Origin: Ramlibacter tataouinensis
GTDB taxonomy: Bacteria; Pseudomonadota; Gammaproteobacteria; Burkholderiales; Burkholderiaceae_C
Assembly: GCA_002427815.1 (NCBI GenBank)
Contig: DIZF01000043.1
Coordinates: 1 to 33,135 of the forward strand
Direction of reading: 5' to 3'
DNA length: 33,135 nt
A model generated the notes under the pieces. That model was not told the origin of the DNA, did not search any database, and saw only the letters and a list, made by a program, of their open reading frames with translations. Shown piece after piece: positions 16,928-25,678 of this stretch. The stretch's first letter is position 1, and each line of letters starts with the position of its first letter. The position numbers were made by a program, and so were the translations under genes.

Positions 16928-18468
16928 CGTGACTCCAGGAGGACAGCAACATTCGACGCGATATCTAACTCAAGCGCCTGCGCCTCGATGTTCAAGGCGG
17001 CCAGTGCTTCGCTTAGCTCTTCCAGCCGCTCGACGAAGTCGAATTCGTCGGCTGCGCGTTCACCTACGCCGACATACCGTCCCGGGTTGAGGCTCCAGCC
17101 CTGGGCCTCGATCTCAGGGACTGTCATTGCCTTGGAGAGTCCGGCAACGTCGCGGTACTCGTTCCCGGGGAATCGCTCACCGAGCAATGCCTGACTGCCC
17201 GCATCGAATTCCGGCGCTTCACCGCGATACAGACGGACGATATTGGCAAGGAACTCCAGTTGCTCTGGCGTGAACTCGCGGATCGCCCGTGTCACCTGTT
17301 TGAAGAACGGTCGCGCGTCCACGAACAGCACCTTGTCCCTGCGCGGCCCGCGCGCCTTGCCCCGGTCGAAGAACCACAGCGTGCAGGGCAGCGTGACGGT
17401 GTAGAAGAAGTTGGAGCCGATGCTGACGATCACGTCCACCGCGCCGCTCTGGATCAGCTTCTTGCGGATCTCCAGCTCGCTGCCGCGCGCGTCGCCGGCC
17501 GAGTTGGCCATCACGAAGCCGGCGCGGCCGTTCTCGTTGAGGCTGGACGCGAAGAGCTGGATCCACAAGTAGTTGGCGTTGTCGGTAGTCGGCAGGCCCA
17601 GCGCGAAGCGGCTATCGTCCTTCAGCCTGTCCTTGTCTACGCCGGAGACGTTGAACGGCGGGTTGGCCATGACGAAGTCGAAGCGGCCCAGGGCCTTGTG
17701 CGGATCCTCGTAGTAGGTGTTGGCCTCGCGCACGTCGCCCGATAGGCCGTGCACGGCAAGGTTCATCTTGGCCAGCTTCACGGTGTCGCCAGCCTTCTCG
17801 GTTCCGAACACGGTGAGTTCACGGGTGGCGCTCTTGTGCTGGCGCTGTACGAAGGCGGCCGACTGAACGAACATGCCGCCCGAGCCGCAGGCGGGGTCGA
17901 AGATGCGGCCGTGGAAGGGTTGCAGGATCTCGACGATCAGCCGCACGATGCTGGTAGGCGTGTAGAACACGCCGCCCTTCTGGCCCTCCTTCAGCGCGAA
18001 ATTGCCGAGGAAGTATTCGTACACCTTGCCGAAAGCGTCGCCCTCCAGGTCCAGCGGGGCCAAAAGGCGCAGCAGTTCCACCAGCGTGGCGTTGGGCAAG
18101 AGGTTGTAGCCGCGCGGCAGCACGCCCTTCAGCTCGGGGTTGTGCTCTTCCACCAGCGACATGGCCGTGGCGATGGCCTTGCCCAGGTTGGCGCCCTCGG
18201 TGAGCGTGAGCAGGTACGAGAACCGGGCTTCGTCAGGCAGATAAAGCACACCCTCGGCTTGGTAGTCCATCGGCTCGCGCTCGTCGGCCGGAAGGCCTTT
18301 GGCGTCAAGGGCGGCCGCGGTTTCAGTAAAGCGCTTGTCCGCATAGCGCAGGAAAATCAGGCCCAGAACCGGTGTGGAGAAATCCGACGGTTTCAGGCCG
18401 GTATTGGCCCAAAGTTGATCCGCAGCGGCCCAAAGACGGGATTCGATAGCGACAAGGTCTGATGCCAT
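16924..18468 (-). CDS. hsdM: Type I DNA methyltransferase subunit (HsdM)
   Basis: A class I SAM-dependent N6-adenine methyltransferase. The SAM-binding motif PACGSGG lies at residues 192-198 and the catalytic NPPF at 269-272 when counted from the ATG at 18468. That start gives the usual N-terminus (MASDLVAIESRLWAAADQLW). An in-frame ATG at 18507 would add 13 residues and has no clear ribosome site. HsdM with HsdS methylates host sites and protects them from HsdR. It is the first gene of a six-gene minus-strand operon. Motifs are intact, so the methylase should be active. Confidence 0.95.
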   Translation of the reverse strand: MASDLVAIESRLWAAADQLWANTGLKPSDFSTPVLGLIFLRYADKRFTETAAALDAKGLPADEREPMDYQAEGVLYLPDEARFSYLLTLTEGANLGKAIATAMSLVEEHNPELKGVLPRGYNLLPNATLVELLRLLAPLDLEGDAFGKVYEYFLGNFALKEGQKGGVFYTPTSIVRLIVEILQPFHGRIFDPACGSGGMFVQSAAFVQRQHKSATRELTVFGTEKAGDTVKLAKMNLAVHGLSGDVREANTYYEDPHKALGRFDFVMANPPFNVSGVDKDRLKDDSRFALGLPTTDNANYLWIQLFASSLNENGRAGFVMANSAGDARGSELEIRKKLIQSGAVDVIVSIGSNFFYTVTLPCTLWFFDRGKARGPRRDKVLFVDARPFFKQVTRAIREFTPEQLEFLANIVRLYRGEAPEFDAGSQALLGERFPGNEYRDVAGLSKAMTVPEIEAQGWSLNPGRYVGVGERAADEFDFVERLEELSEALAALNIEAQALELDIASNVAVLLESR

Positions 18469-18610
18469 GTGGTTGAGTTGCCTTTTCCCAATAGTAGCGG
18501 GGTTCATCTGCTACGGGCCATTAGGCCGCGCACGCTCGGCTGCTGGAGGAACCGAGTGCAAGTCGGGCGTCCGTCCGAAACCGACCGTTAACGTACAGGC
18601 CTCGCAGGCA

Positions 18611-18652
18611 TGTCCATAAAATAGCTTGACAGCGTTTTGAACATACCAGACA
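18611..18652. promoter_or_regulatory. Possible res-like recombinase binding region
   Basis: TGTCCATAA at 18611-18619 and, inverted, TGTCTGGTA (complement of 18644-18652) each resemble the half-site TGTCYRTTA bound by Tn3-type resolvases. They lie just upstream of the serine recombinase gene, where res sites normally sit. The spacing of 42 bp is not a standard subsite length, so this is a weak call. Confidence 0.25.
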
Positions 18653-18654
18653 AT
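18626..18654 (+). promoter_or_regulatory. Candidate sigma-70 promoter of the serine recombinase
   Basis: TTGACA (18626-18631, perfect -35) is followed after 17 bp by GACAAT (18649-18654), matching four of six -10 bases. The recombinase ATG is 40 bp further. The promoter overlaps the possible recombinase half-sites, which would give autoregulation as in Tn3-type systems. Confidence 0.45.
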
Positions 18655-18694
18655 TCGGACTCCTATTTCGTACACGCAAACGGAGAATCCGATC

Positions 18695-19285
18695 ATGTCC
18701 AGAGTCTTCGCCTATTGCCGCGTGTCGACCTCCGACCAGACCACAGACAACCAAGTCCAGGAGATCGCAACGGCGGGCTTCGATGTCACCCCCAAGCGGA
18801 TCGTCGCCGAGACCGTGTCGGGTAGCGTAGCGGCCAGCGAGCGCCCCGGCTTCGGTCAGCTCCTGAACAAGCTGGAGGCTGGCGACGTGCTGGTGGTCAC
18901 CAAGCTGGATCGCCTGGGGCGCAATGCCATGGATGTCAGAGCCACGGTGGAGGCTCTGACCGGCATGGGGGTGCGGGTTCACTGCTTGGCTCTGGGCGGG
19001 GTGGACCTGACCAGCGCGGCGGGGAAGATGACCATGGGCGTCATCGCTGCCGTGGCCGAGTTCGAGCGCGACCTGCTGATTGAGCGGACGCAGTCAGGGC
19101 TTGCGCGCGCCCGCGCCGACGGAAAGGCCCTGGGCCGCCCCAGGAGCATTCCTGAGGCTGCTATAGGCGACGTGCAGGGCCGTTTGGCGATGGGCGAGAG
19201 CATCTCCGCCATTGCCAAGGCCTACAGCACCAGCCGTCAGACGATCATGCGAATTCGGGGCGCGGCCTATGCCAAAGATCTATGA
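18695..19285 (+). CDS. Serine recombinase (resolvase/invertase family)
   Basis: A 196-residue small serine recombinase. The catalytic Ser is in YCRVS (residue 11). The Arg-bearing KLDRLGRN motif and the long E-helix (AAVAEFERDLLIERT) follow. The C-terminal helix-turn-helix is at about residues 165-190 (SISAIAKAYSTSRQTIMRI). It makes concerted double-strand exchange at short sites. A GGAG ribosome site precedes the ATG. It is transcribed away from hsdM with 226 bp between the start codons. No transposase of a Tn3 element is present, so it is either an orphan from such an element or the mobility gene of this insert. Confidence 0.93.
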   Translation: MSRVFAYCRVSTSDQTTDNQVQEIATAGFDVTPKRIVAETVSGSVAASERPGFGQLLNKLEAGDVLVVTKLDRLGRNAMDVRATVEALTGMGVRVHCLALGGVDLTSAAGKMTMGVIAAVAEFERDLLIERTQSGLARARADGKALGRPRSIPEAAIGDVQGRLAMGESISAIAKAYSTSRQTIMRIRGAAYAKDL

Positions 19286-19467
19286 ACGCAGTACGCAACG
19301 GCGCGTCGCGCCAAAGAATGAAATCCCGTTCTCAGCGACCGCTCTCTGATCCGCGACCTTCCGCCGTCGATCCTGAGCCGCCGCTCGCGATACCAATTTC
19401 GATGGCTGAAAGCGGACTCTGGGAGATGCCGCCGGGCTTGCGCTCCTAAGCTCGGTCCCACGCAGCC

Positions 19468-19695
19468 TCAGGATCGCCCAAAGTACGCCTTGGCCAGATT
19501 CTTTGCCGCGCTCATGCCCGTTTCGGTGAGGTGGACGGACTCTTGGTGCCCTCGAGGGTCTGTGATGTACCCCTCGTCATGGAGTGACTCCATGAGGGCG
19601 AAGTCATACCGCTTCCATGCACGTCCATTCTCAAACTCAAGGGCGCCCAGCAGGGCGAGGATCGTCTCTTCGAGTTTCGCGGTGTCGTATTCCAT
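19468..19695 (-). CDS. DUF6429-like small protein
   Basis: A 75-residue protein (MEYDTAKLEETILALLGALE, then WKRYDFALMESLHDEGYI, then LTETG) matching the pattern of the DUF6429 family, which I recall as a small winged-helix-like protein. A GGAGG ribosome site lies 7 nt before the ATG, supporting the start. The function is unknown. Such genes are frequently found beside transposons, and this one sits in the mobile part of the window. The 182 bp between the recombinase and this gene contain a GC-rich palindrome but no gene. Confidence 0.7.
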   Translation of the reverse strand: MEYDTAKLEETILALLGALEFENGRAWKRYDFALMESLHDEGYITDPRGHQESVHLTETGMSAAKNLAKAYFGRS

Positions 19696-19750
19696 GGGAC
19701 AACCTCCGTGCGCGCCTGAAATCTACCGGTTTCGCGGGGCCTTGTCGCGG

Positions 19751-19966
19751 TCAAGGCGCATAGCCCTTGCGGTATTTGCCATCAGCCCGCAGACGCGGGA
19801 ACTCAGCTGCGAACTCCCTCTTGTAGTTGCGGCCCAGCCAGAGGACATTGCCGAAGATGCCATCAGACACGTAGCGGCCCAGATATTGGAGCAAACCCGT
19901 CTCGACAACGGCGCCGGTGCCTCCGACTACATCTCTGATCCGCTCAGTTATGCCGAGCACACCGTA
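19751..19966 (-). pseudogene. C-terminal fragment of an unrecognised protein
   Basis: The minus-strand frame reads VLGITERIRDVVGGTG, then LLQYLGRYVSDGIFGNV, then AEFPRLRADGKYRKGYAP and stops at 19751. The composition looks like real protein, but no ATG or ribosome site is seen; only a GTG at 19960 is available. The upstream end coincides with the point where the LysR remnant begins on the other strand. It therefore looks like a gene beheaded by the same rearrangement. I do not recognise the family. Confidence 0.4.
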
Positions 19967-20536
19967 CGCCGCGCCTGGAGTTGCTGGAAAGCCCCAGCGT
20001 GTACCTCGGCGAAATGCTGCTGCGCGGCAGCGTCGGCATCGCCGTGCTGTTTGGCGAGCACTCGTCCACCGGCATGCAGGTGCTGCCGGTGCTGGAAGAG
20101 GACCTGTTCGTCATCGGCCTGAAGGCCCAGGGCGCGGAACTCGATCTGGAATGCCTCGATGGCGTCCGCCTGGTGATGCCGGCCCGACCCAACAGCGTTC
20201 GCACCCTGCTCGATCGGGCCTGCGCCGACCGCGGGATCGCGCCGCAGGTCGTGACCGAGGTGTCATCACCTTATACGATGGTGCAACTGGTGCGCGCCGG
20301 CATCGGCGCCACAGTCCTGCCCTGGTCCATGCTGGCCGGCGTGCGTCAGGCGGAATTGCCCGTGGCGCGGATCGCCAATCCGGTCCTGACCCGATCGATC
20401 TCGGCGGCCACGGCGATCGATGCGCCCCAGTCGCCCCATCTGATCGCTGTCAAGCAGTCTGCTGGTCGACATCCTGGGGCAGCAGGCCTGCAGCAGTCAG
20501 TGCGAGGGCGTGCGGCTCAAGCCGCCCTGCGGCTGA
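19966..20536 (+). pseudogene. LysR-family regulator, ligand-binding domain remnant
   Basis: The plus frame reads RLELLESPSVYLGEMLLRGS, then VGIAVLF, then EEDLFVIG, then SSPYTMVQLVRAGIGATVLP, which is the effector-binding domain of a LysR-type regulator of the Nac/Cbl-like branch. The whole DNA-binding domain is missing. Near 20450 the frame shifts: the continuation LLVDILGQQACSSQCEGVRL is found in another frame and ends at TGA 20534-20536. Truncated at one end and frameshifted at the other, it cannot function as a regulator. Confidence 0.8.
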
Positions 20537-20610
20537 GATGAGAGCCTTTGGCATCTTGGGCGCTGCGGTCGCGCGGTCCCTCTGCCGGCCGCACCGCAGC
20601 CGGCAGCGCG

Positions 20611-21825
20611 TCAGATAACCTTCTCCGCGCGCAAGGCGTCGATCTCAGTATCGCTCATGCCCAGCCAGTCCCCCAGCACGAGGCGGGCATCCTCGCCGAG
20701 CCGGGGTCCGGTGCGCCACACCTCGCCGCCGTGATTCTTGAGCTTGGGCACCACACCCTGCATGCGCACCGGGCCCAGCTCGTGGTCGTCCACCTTGACG
20801 ATGTTCTCGCGCCAGGCGAAGACAGGGTCGGCCATGATGTCACGCACGTTGTAGATCCGCGATGCCACCACATCGGCCTGCAGCAGCGCCCGCAGCGCTT
20901 CTTCGGTCGAACGCTGGCGGATCCAGGCAGCCAGCGACTCGTCCAGGAACTTGGACGCCTCGCCCTGCTGGCGCGCTGTGCTGTAGAGCTCCACCGGAAG
21001 ACCGAGCATGCGCACAATCTTGGTCACGGCGGCGGTGGTGCCGCTGGTCACTGTGATCCACTCGTCCTCGCGTGACTGATACGTGTTGACCACAGCCGCC
21101 GGCACCATCGGCGGGCGGTTGCCGCTGCGCTCGTACACCTTGCCCAGCTGATCGTAGCCGATGACCTGCCACTCGATCAGGCGGTACAGGCCCTCGTACA
21201 GCGCCAGATCGACCAGTTCGCCGTCGAAGGCCGGGTCGCTCTTCTTGCGGTACAGCGCTAGCATCACGCCATAGGCACCCACCAGGCCCGTCACGGCGTC
21301 CGCGTGCGAGAAGCCGGTGTGAATCGGCGGCGTGTTCGGGAACCCCGTGATGTAGACGACGCCCGACTGCGCCTCGGCCGCCTTGCCGAAGCCGGGGTCG
21401 GCCACGCGCGGGCCGTCGCGGCCATAGCCGCTGATCTGCAGGTACACGAGCTTGGGGTTCAGCGCGTGCAGCGCCTCCCAGGACAGCCCCAGCGATACCA
21501 GCGCACCGGGACGCATGTTGGTGATTACCACGTCGGCCCACTGCGCCAACTTGCAGGCGATCGCCCGGCCCTTTTCGCTCTTGAGATCCAGGGTCAGCGA
21601 CCGCTTGTTGCGCCCGGCGACCTTCCACCACAGATAGACGCCGTCCTTGTCGTCGCCCATCTCGCGGGCTGGGTCGCCCTTGCCGGGTTGCTCGATGTGG
21701 ACGACGTCCGCGCCGAAGTCACCCAGGAACGACGCCGCCATGGGGCCAGCGATGACGTGCGTGAGCGACAGCACCTTGACGCCGGCAAGGGCGCCGCTTT
21801 GCTTGAGTTGTTCAAGGGTTTTCAT
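20611..21825 (-). CDS. CaiB/BaiF family CoA transferase (class III)
   Basis: A 404-residue class III CoA transferase. The N-terminal Rossmann part has VLSLTHVIAGPMAASFLGDF and ADVVHIEQPGKGDPAR. NMRPGALVSLGL and ISGYGRDGP are further family blocks. The Asp in HADAVTG (about residue 176) is in the position of the catalytic residue that forms the aspartyl-CoA intermediate in formyl-CoA transferase. It moves CoA between two carboxylic acids without ATP. It ends the minus-strand operon that starts with the lactonase gene, 52 bp after the TRAP permease, and probably activates the acid taken up by that transporter. Confidence 0.92.
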   Translation of the reverse strand: MKTLEQLKQSGALAGVKVLSLTHVIAGPMAASFLGDFGADVVHIEQPGKGDPAREMGDDKDGVYLWWKVAGRNKRSLTLDLKSEKGRAIACKLAQWADVVITNMRPGALVSLGLSWEALHALNPKLVYLQISGYGRDGPRVADPGFGKAAEAQSGVVYITGFPNTPPIHTGFSHADAVTGLVGAYGVMLALYRKKSDPAFDGELVDLALYEGLYRLIEWQVIGYDQLGKVYERSGNRPPMVPAAVVNTYQSREDEWITVTSGTTAAVTKIVRMLGLPVELYSTARQQGEASKFLDESLAAWIRQRSTEEALRALLQADVVASRIYNVRDIMADPVFAWRENIVKVDDHELGPVRMQGVVPKLKNHGGEVWRTGPRLGEDARLVLGDWLGMSDTEIDALRAEKVI

Positions 21826-21877
21826 GTGTTGGATGGAGGCACGTGTACCTCGGGATTGAGGCAGGTGGGCGGCCGCG

Positions 21878-23158
21878 TCACTTGACCATCCCCGGCAGCC
21901 AGGTCGTAAGCGTGGGGAACACGGTGATCAGCACCAGCACCGTCAACGCCCATCCCAGAAAAGGCAGGCCCTCGCGGGCCACCTCGTCGGGTCGAACCTT
22001 GCCGACGGCCGAAACGATGTAGATCAGCAGCCCGATCGGCGGGTGGATCATGCCGATCATGAGGTTGAACACCATCACGCAGCCGTAGTGGATGGGATCC
22101 AGCCCCAGGACGCGCCCCAGCGGGATCAGTGCGGGCAGGAAGATGATCATGGCGGGCAGCGGTTCGAGCACGCAGCCCACCAGCAACAGCACCACGTTGA
22201 TGAGCAGCATCGCCATCAGGGGGTCAGTCGTCATCCCGCCGATGGCGCCGGCCACAGCCTGGTTGAAGTGCGACTCGGCCAGCAGCCAGGCGAAGGGGCC
22301 GGCCGCCGCCAGCAGGAACAGCACCACCGCCGAGGACACAGCGGCGCGCGTGAAGCAGCCGCCCAGGTCGCGCAGCTTGATGGTGCGGTAGAACACGACG
22401 CTCACGACCAGCGCATAGAGTGCCGCCACCGCGGCCGCCTCGGTCTCGGTCACTAGGCCAAAGCGGATGCCGCCGATGATGATCACCGGCAGCAGCAGCA
22501 CGCCGGCCGCATGGCGCGTGGCGACGAGCTTTTGGCGCACGTCGGTGCGGCGCTCCGCCGGATAGCCGCGCTTGCGGGCGATCGCCGCGCAGATGCCCAT
22601 GTAGCCGCCCGCGAGCAGCAGTCCCGGCACCACGCCCGAGAGGAACATGCGCACGATGGACACATTGGCCATCGCGCCGTAGACGATCATCGGGATCGAT
22701 GGCGGAATGATCGGACCCAGCATGGCGCCCGCCGCAATGACGGCGCCCGCGTAGCCACCGGGATAGCCCTGGCGGCGCATTGCCGGAATCATCACCGCGC
22801 CAATGGCCGATGCGTCGGCTACGGCCGAGCCGGAGATGCCGGCCATGACGGTGTTGACGAGGATGGACGCCTGGGACAGCGCGCCGCGCATGAACCCCAT
22901 GATCGCGAGCGCCCAGTCGATCAGGCGTTGCGACAGGCCGCCCCGGTTCATCAGCTCGCCGACCAGCACGAACAGCGGAATCGTCACCAGAACGAAGCTG
23001 TCGACGCCCGCCACGGTGGTGGTGGACAGCATGGCCGCGCCCACGGTCTGCCCGGATTTGATGAAGATGCCCGCCACGGCCGCCAGGATCATGGCGAAGC
23101 CCAGGTCCAGCCCGATCAGCATCGCGGCGAGAAACAGCAGGATGATGATGCCCAGCAT
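21878..23158 (-). CDS. dctM: TRAP transporter large permease (DctM type)
   Basis: A 426-residue integral membrane protein with about 12 hydrophobic segments. The start at 23158 is one base past the DctQ stop and gives MLGIIILLFLAAMLIGLDLG, the typical DctM beginning. Conserved stretches include MAGISGSAVADASAIG, IPPSIPMIVYG and IGMIHPPIGLLIYI. It is the channel of a sodium-driven tripartite ATP-independent periplasmic transporter. The three TRAP genes lie in the order P, Q, M with almost no spacing, so they form one complete system. Confidence 0.95.
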   Translation of the reverse strand: MLGIIILLFLAAMLIGLDLGFAMILAAVAGIFIKSGQTVGAAMLSTTTVAGVDSFVLVTIPLFVLVGELMNRGGLSQRLIDWALAIMGFMRGALSQASILVNTVMAGISGSAVADASAIGAVMIPAMRRQGYPGGYAGAVIAAGAMLGPIIPPSIPMIVYGAMANVSIVRMFLSGVVPGLLLAGGYMGICAAIARKRGYPAERRTDVRQKLVATRHAAGVLLLPVIIIGGIRFGLVTETEAAAVAALYALVVSVVFYRTIKLRDLGGCFTRAAVSSAVVLFLLAAAGPFAWLLAESHFNQAVAGAIGGMTTDPLMAMLLINVVLLLVGCVLEPLPAMIIFLPALIPLGRVLGLDPIHYGCVMVFNLMIGMIHPPIGLLIYIVSAVGKVRPDEVAREGLPFLGWALTVLVLITVFPTLTTWLPGMVK

Positions 23159-23159
23159 C

Positions 23160-23693
23160 TCAGACGCCCTCGACCTCGCCCCCGCCCGCGCAGGCGCTTG
23201 CCGGCATGGACGCGCCGGCCCAGCGCCGCAGCAGCGCCTCAGTGCGAAACAGCGCGATGGCAGCAAAGCACACGGCGTTCACCGCATACACCACGCCGTA
23301 GTCCAGTGGCGTGCTCAGCACCCCTTGCGACGAGCCAACCTGGATCATCTGCCGGGCGGTGGAGAGATACACGGCGCAGACAAGGATCACGCACAGGTCG
23401 AATACGCTGTGCAGCCGGCGCCGACCGGTTTCGCCCAGCCGCGACTCGACCAGGTGCAGGCGGATGCCCTCGCCCCGCCGCACCGCCACCGGCAGCGACA
23501 CGAAGACCAGACCCACCAGAGCCAATCGTGCGTACTGGTCGAACGCGCCCCAGGTCAGCTGCTGGACATAGCGGTCATAGACCCCCATCGCACCAGAGGC
23601 CAGCACCAGCCCCATCAACAACGCGGCGCAGGCGGCAAGCAACCATTCGACGGCGCCGGCCACCACCTCCAGCACGCGCACAGCGGCATTCAT
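23160..23693 (-). CDS. dctQ: TRAP transporter small permease (DctQ type)
   Basis: A 177-residue membrane protein with four predicted transmembrane helices (about residues 15-37, 55-75, 95-113 and 132-150). YVQQLTWGAFDQYARL and GIRLHLVESRLGETGRRRLH are the usual DctQ loop motifs. It pairs with DctM and helps couple the binding protein to the channel. It starts 9 bp after the DctP stop. The C-terminal tail is unusually Ala, Gly and Ser-rich. Confidence 0.92.
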   Translation of the reverse strand: MNAAVRVLEVVAGAVEWLLAACAALLMGLVLASGAMGVYDRYVQQLTWGAFDQYARLALVGLVFVSLPVAVRRGEGIRLHLVESRLGETGRRRLHSVFDLCVILVCAVYLSTARQMIQVGSSQGVLSTPLDYGVVYAVNAVCFAAIALFRTEALLRRWAGASMPASACAGGGEVEGV

Positions 23694-23702
23694 GTGCGGC
23701 GA

Positions 23703-24692
23703 TTACTTCTGCGCGTTGTGAAGCTGCTCGGCCATCCCAACGGGCCACACCTTGCCCTCGAACTGGGCGGCCACGCCCGACAAGGCCTTCTTGAAGGCGG
23801 CGCGGTCGGGCACGGTGTAGGTCGCGTTGGCCGCCTTCATGATCGACGGCACCTGCTCGTCGAGTTTCTGGATCTCGACGTCGGCGATCTTGCCGGCCTC
23901 GACCGACGCCTTGAGAAAGATCGCCTGCTGCGCCGGCGTCAGCTTGGCCCACAGCTTGTCGGAGATGTACCACGCGGTCTCCTCGTACACGTGGTCGGTG
24001 GCCGACCAGTACTTGGCCACCTCGTGGAACTTGAACGGGATCGACAGGTCGGCGCCGTTGTCCTGGCCCTCAATCGTGCCGGCGGAGAACGCGGTGAACA
24101 TCTCAGTCATGTTCATCGGCACAATGCGCACGCCCAGGGCCCGGAAGGTCGCGTCGAAGATGGGCAGGCCGGGGATGCGCATCTTCAGGCCCTTGAGGTC
24201 TTCGGGCTTGGTGATCGGGCCCTTGGTGGTCTGGATGGCGCGCGGCGAGCGGGCGCCGCTGATCGCGAAGATGCGCACGCCCGTCTTTTGGGCGACCTCG
24301 TCATAGAGCTTCTTCATCGGCGGGCTGTTCAGCGCCTTCGCCGCGCCCTCCTTGCTGTCGAACAGATAGGGCACGTAGGCCACCTGCAACGGCGCGGCGT
24401 CCTTGAGGAAGAACGCGCCGCCGAGCGCGAAATAGGCCATGTCTTGAGTACCGAGCTGCATGCCGGTGAGCAACTGGGGCAGGTCACCGAGCTGGCCGTC
24501 GGTGTAGACATTGATCTTGATCTCGCCCTTGGTGTCGGCGGCCACCACGTCGGCGAACTTCTGCATGGCGCGCTGCCACGGGCTGTTACCGGGCGATTGC
24601 GTGGCCAGGCGCAGTTCAATCGGCTGCGCAAGGGCGATGCCGGCGGCTGCGCTCATGGCGAGCGCTACGAGGAAATGGAAAAGTCGATTCAT
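23703..24692 (-). CDS. dctP: TRAP transporter periplasmic binding protein (DctP type)
   Basis: A 329-residue DctP-family receptor with signal peptide (residues 1-22, ending GIALA). The mature protein starts QPIELRLATQSPGNSPWQRA. The family blocks GQLGDLPQLLTGMQLGTQDM and KGLKMRIPG are present; the Arg at residue 172 in MRIPG normally forms the salt bridge with the carboxylate ligand. The ligand is therefore probably an organic acid. A GGAGACAAG ribosome site precedes the ATG. It is the receptor for the adjacent DctQ and DctM. Confidence 0.94.
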   Translation of the reverse strand: MNRLFHFLVALAMSAAAGIALAQPIELRLATQSPGNSPWQRAMQKFADVVAADTKGEIKINVYTDGQLGDLPQLLTGMQLGTQDMAYFALGGAFFLKDAAPLQVAYVPYLFDSKEGAAKALNSPPMKKLYDEVAQKTGVRIFAISGARSPRAIQTTKGPITKPEDLKGLKMRIPGLPIFDATFRALGVRIVPMNMTEMFTAFSAGTIEGQDNGADLSIPFKFHEVAKYWSATDHVYEETAWYISDKLWAKLTPAQQAIFLKASVEAGKIADVEIQKLDEQVPSIMKAANATYTVPDRAAFKKALSGVAAQFEGKVWPVGMAEQLHNAQK

Positions 24693-24721
24693 GGTCTTGT
24701 CTCCTGGGTTGGTATGGGGGT

Positions 24722-25660
24722 CTAGGCGGTCGGCTGGGCGGCGGCGGTGCGCACGCTGTCCATCGGATGCAACCGGCTGCGCGGGCCGGCACGCATCAAC
24801 TGGCCCGGCAAGGTCCGCCCGAGCAGCCGTTCCATCTCGAGGGCGACCCCGGTGAGCCTGGCGACGTCAATGCCGGTCTCGTGGCCGCACTCGTGCAGAT
24901 AGTTCACCATGTCCTCGGTGCAGATGTTGCCGGTGGCGCCGGGCGCGAACGGGCAGCCGCCGATGCCGGCGATGGACGATTCGTACTCGGCAATGCCGAG
25001 CGCCAGGCCCTCGGCGACGTTGACCATCGCCATGCCACGGGTGTTGTGGAAGTGCAGCGAGAGCGCCGCGTCGGATACGGCGGACAGCACTTCACCGCAG
25101 ACTCGCCGCACGATGGCGGGCGTGCCCATGCCAGTGGTGTCGCCCAGGGTCAGGTGCGTCACCCCCGCGGCCCGGAAAGCGCGGGCAATGCCAGCCACCA
25201 CTTGTGGCGGGACGTCGCCCTCGAACGGGCAGCCGAAAGCCGTGGCGATGGCGCCTCGCACCTTGACGCTGTGCGCCGCCGCCAGTTCGGCGATCTCCTC
25301 GATGCCCTTAAGCGAGTCGGAGACGGCGCGGTTGACGTTCTTGCGGTTGTGGCTCTCGCTGGCGGAAAGAAACACCACCAGCTCGTCCACCCCCGCGCGG
25401 ATCGCCCGGTGCGCGCCACGCACGTTGGGCGCTAGCGCGCTCACACTGGCGCCGGCCGGCTTGCGCAGCCCGCGGATCACGTCCTCGGCGTCGACCAGCT
25501 GCGGCACCGCCTGCGGCGAGACGAAAGAGGTGGCCTCGACCGAGCGCACGCCCGCATCGAAGAGCTGCTGGATCAGGCGGATTTTGTCGGCCGTGGGGAC
25601 GAACACTGCGTCGTTCTGGATGCCGTCGCGCAAGCCGACTTCGGTGATGATGAGTTTCAT
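24722..25660 (-). CDS. Hydroxymethylglutaryl-CoA lyase family protein
   Basis: A 312-residue TIM-barrel lyase of the HMGL-like family. The N-terminus has the catalytic EVGLRDG (Arg and Asp at 11-12). FVSPQAVPQLVDAED, LHFHNTRGMA (metal-binding His residues) and GIGGCPFAPGATGN, the HMG-CoA lyase signature with the reactive Cys, follow. It cleaves a 3-hydroxy-3-methylacyl-CoA into an acyl-CoA and a keto compound. Because it lies with a CoA transferase and an acid transporter, the substrate may be a related hydroxyacyl-CoA, such as citramalyl-CoA, rather than HMG-CoA from leucine breakdown. The protein is intact. Confidence 0.93.
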   Translation of the reverse strand: MKLIITEVGLRDGIQNDAVFVPTADKIRLIQQLFDAGVRSVEATSFVSPQAVPQLVDAEDVIRGLRKPAGASVSALAPNVRGAHRAIRAGVDELVVFLSASESHNRKNVNRAVSDSLKGIEEIAELAAAHSVKVRGAIATAFGCPFEGDVPPQVVAGIARAFRAAGVTHLTLGDTTGMGTPAIVRRVCGEVLSAVSDAALSLHFHNTRGMAMVNVAEGLALGIAEYESSIAGIGGCPFAPGATGNICTEDMVNYLHECGHETGIDVARLTGVALEMERLLGRTLPGQLMRAGPRSRLHPMDSVRTAAAQPTA

Positions 25661-25678
25661 GGGAACGCCCTTCGCGAA

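Noticed and set aside
22511..24725. Long plus-strand frames opposite the TRAP genes
   Set aside because: They are antisense to three well-supported transporter genes and look like low-complexity Arg/His/Gly sequence.
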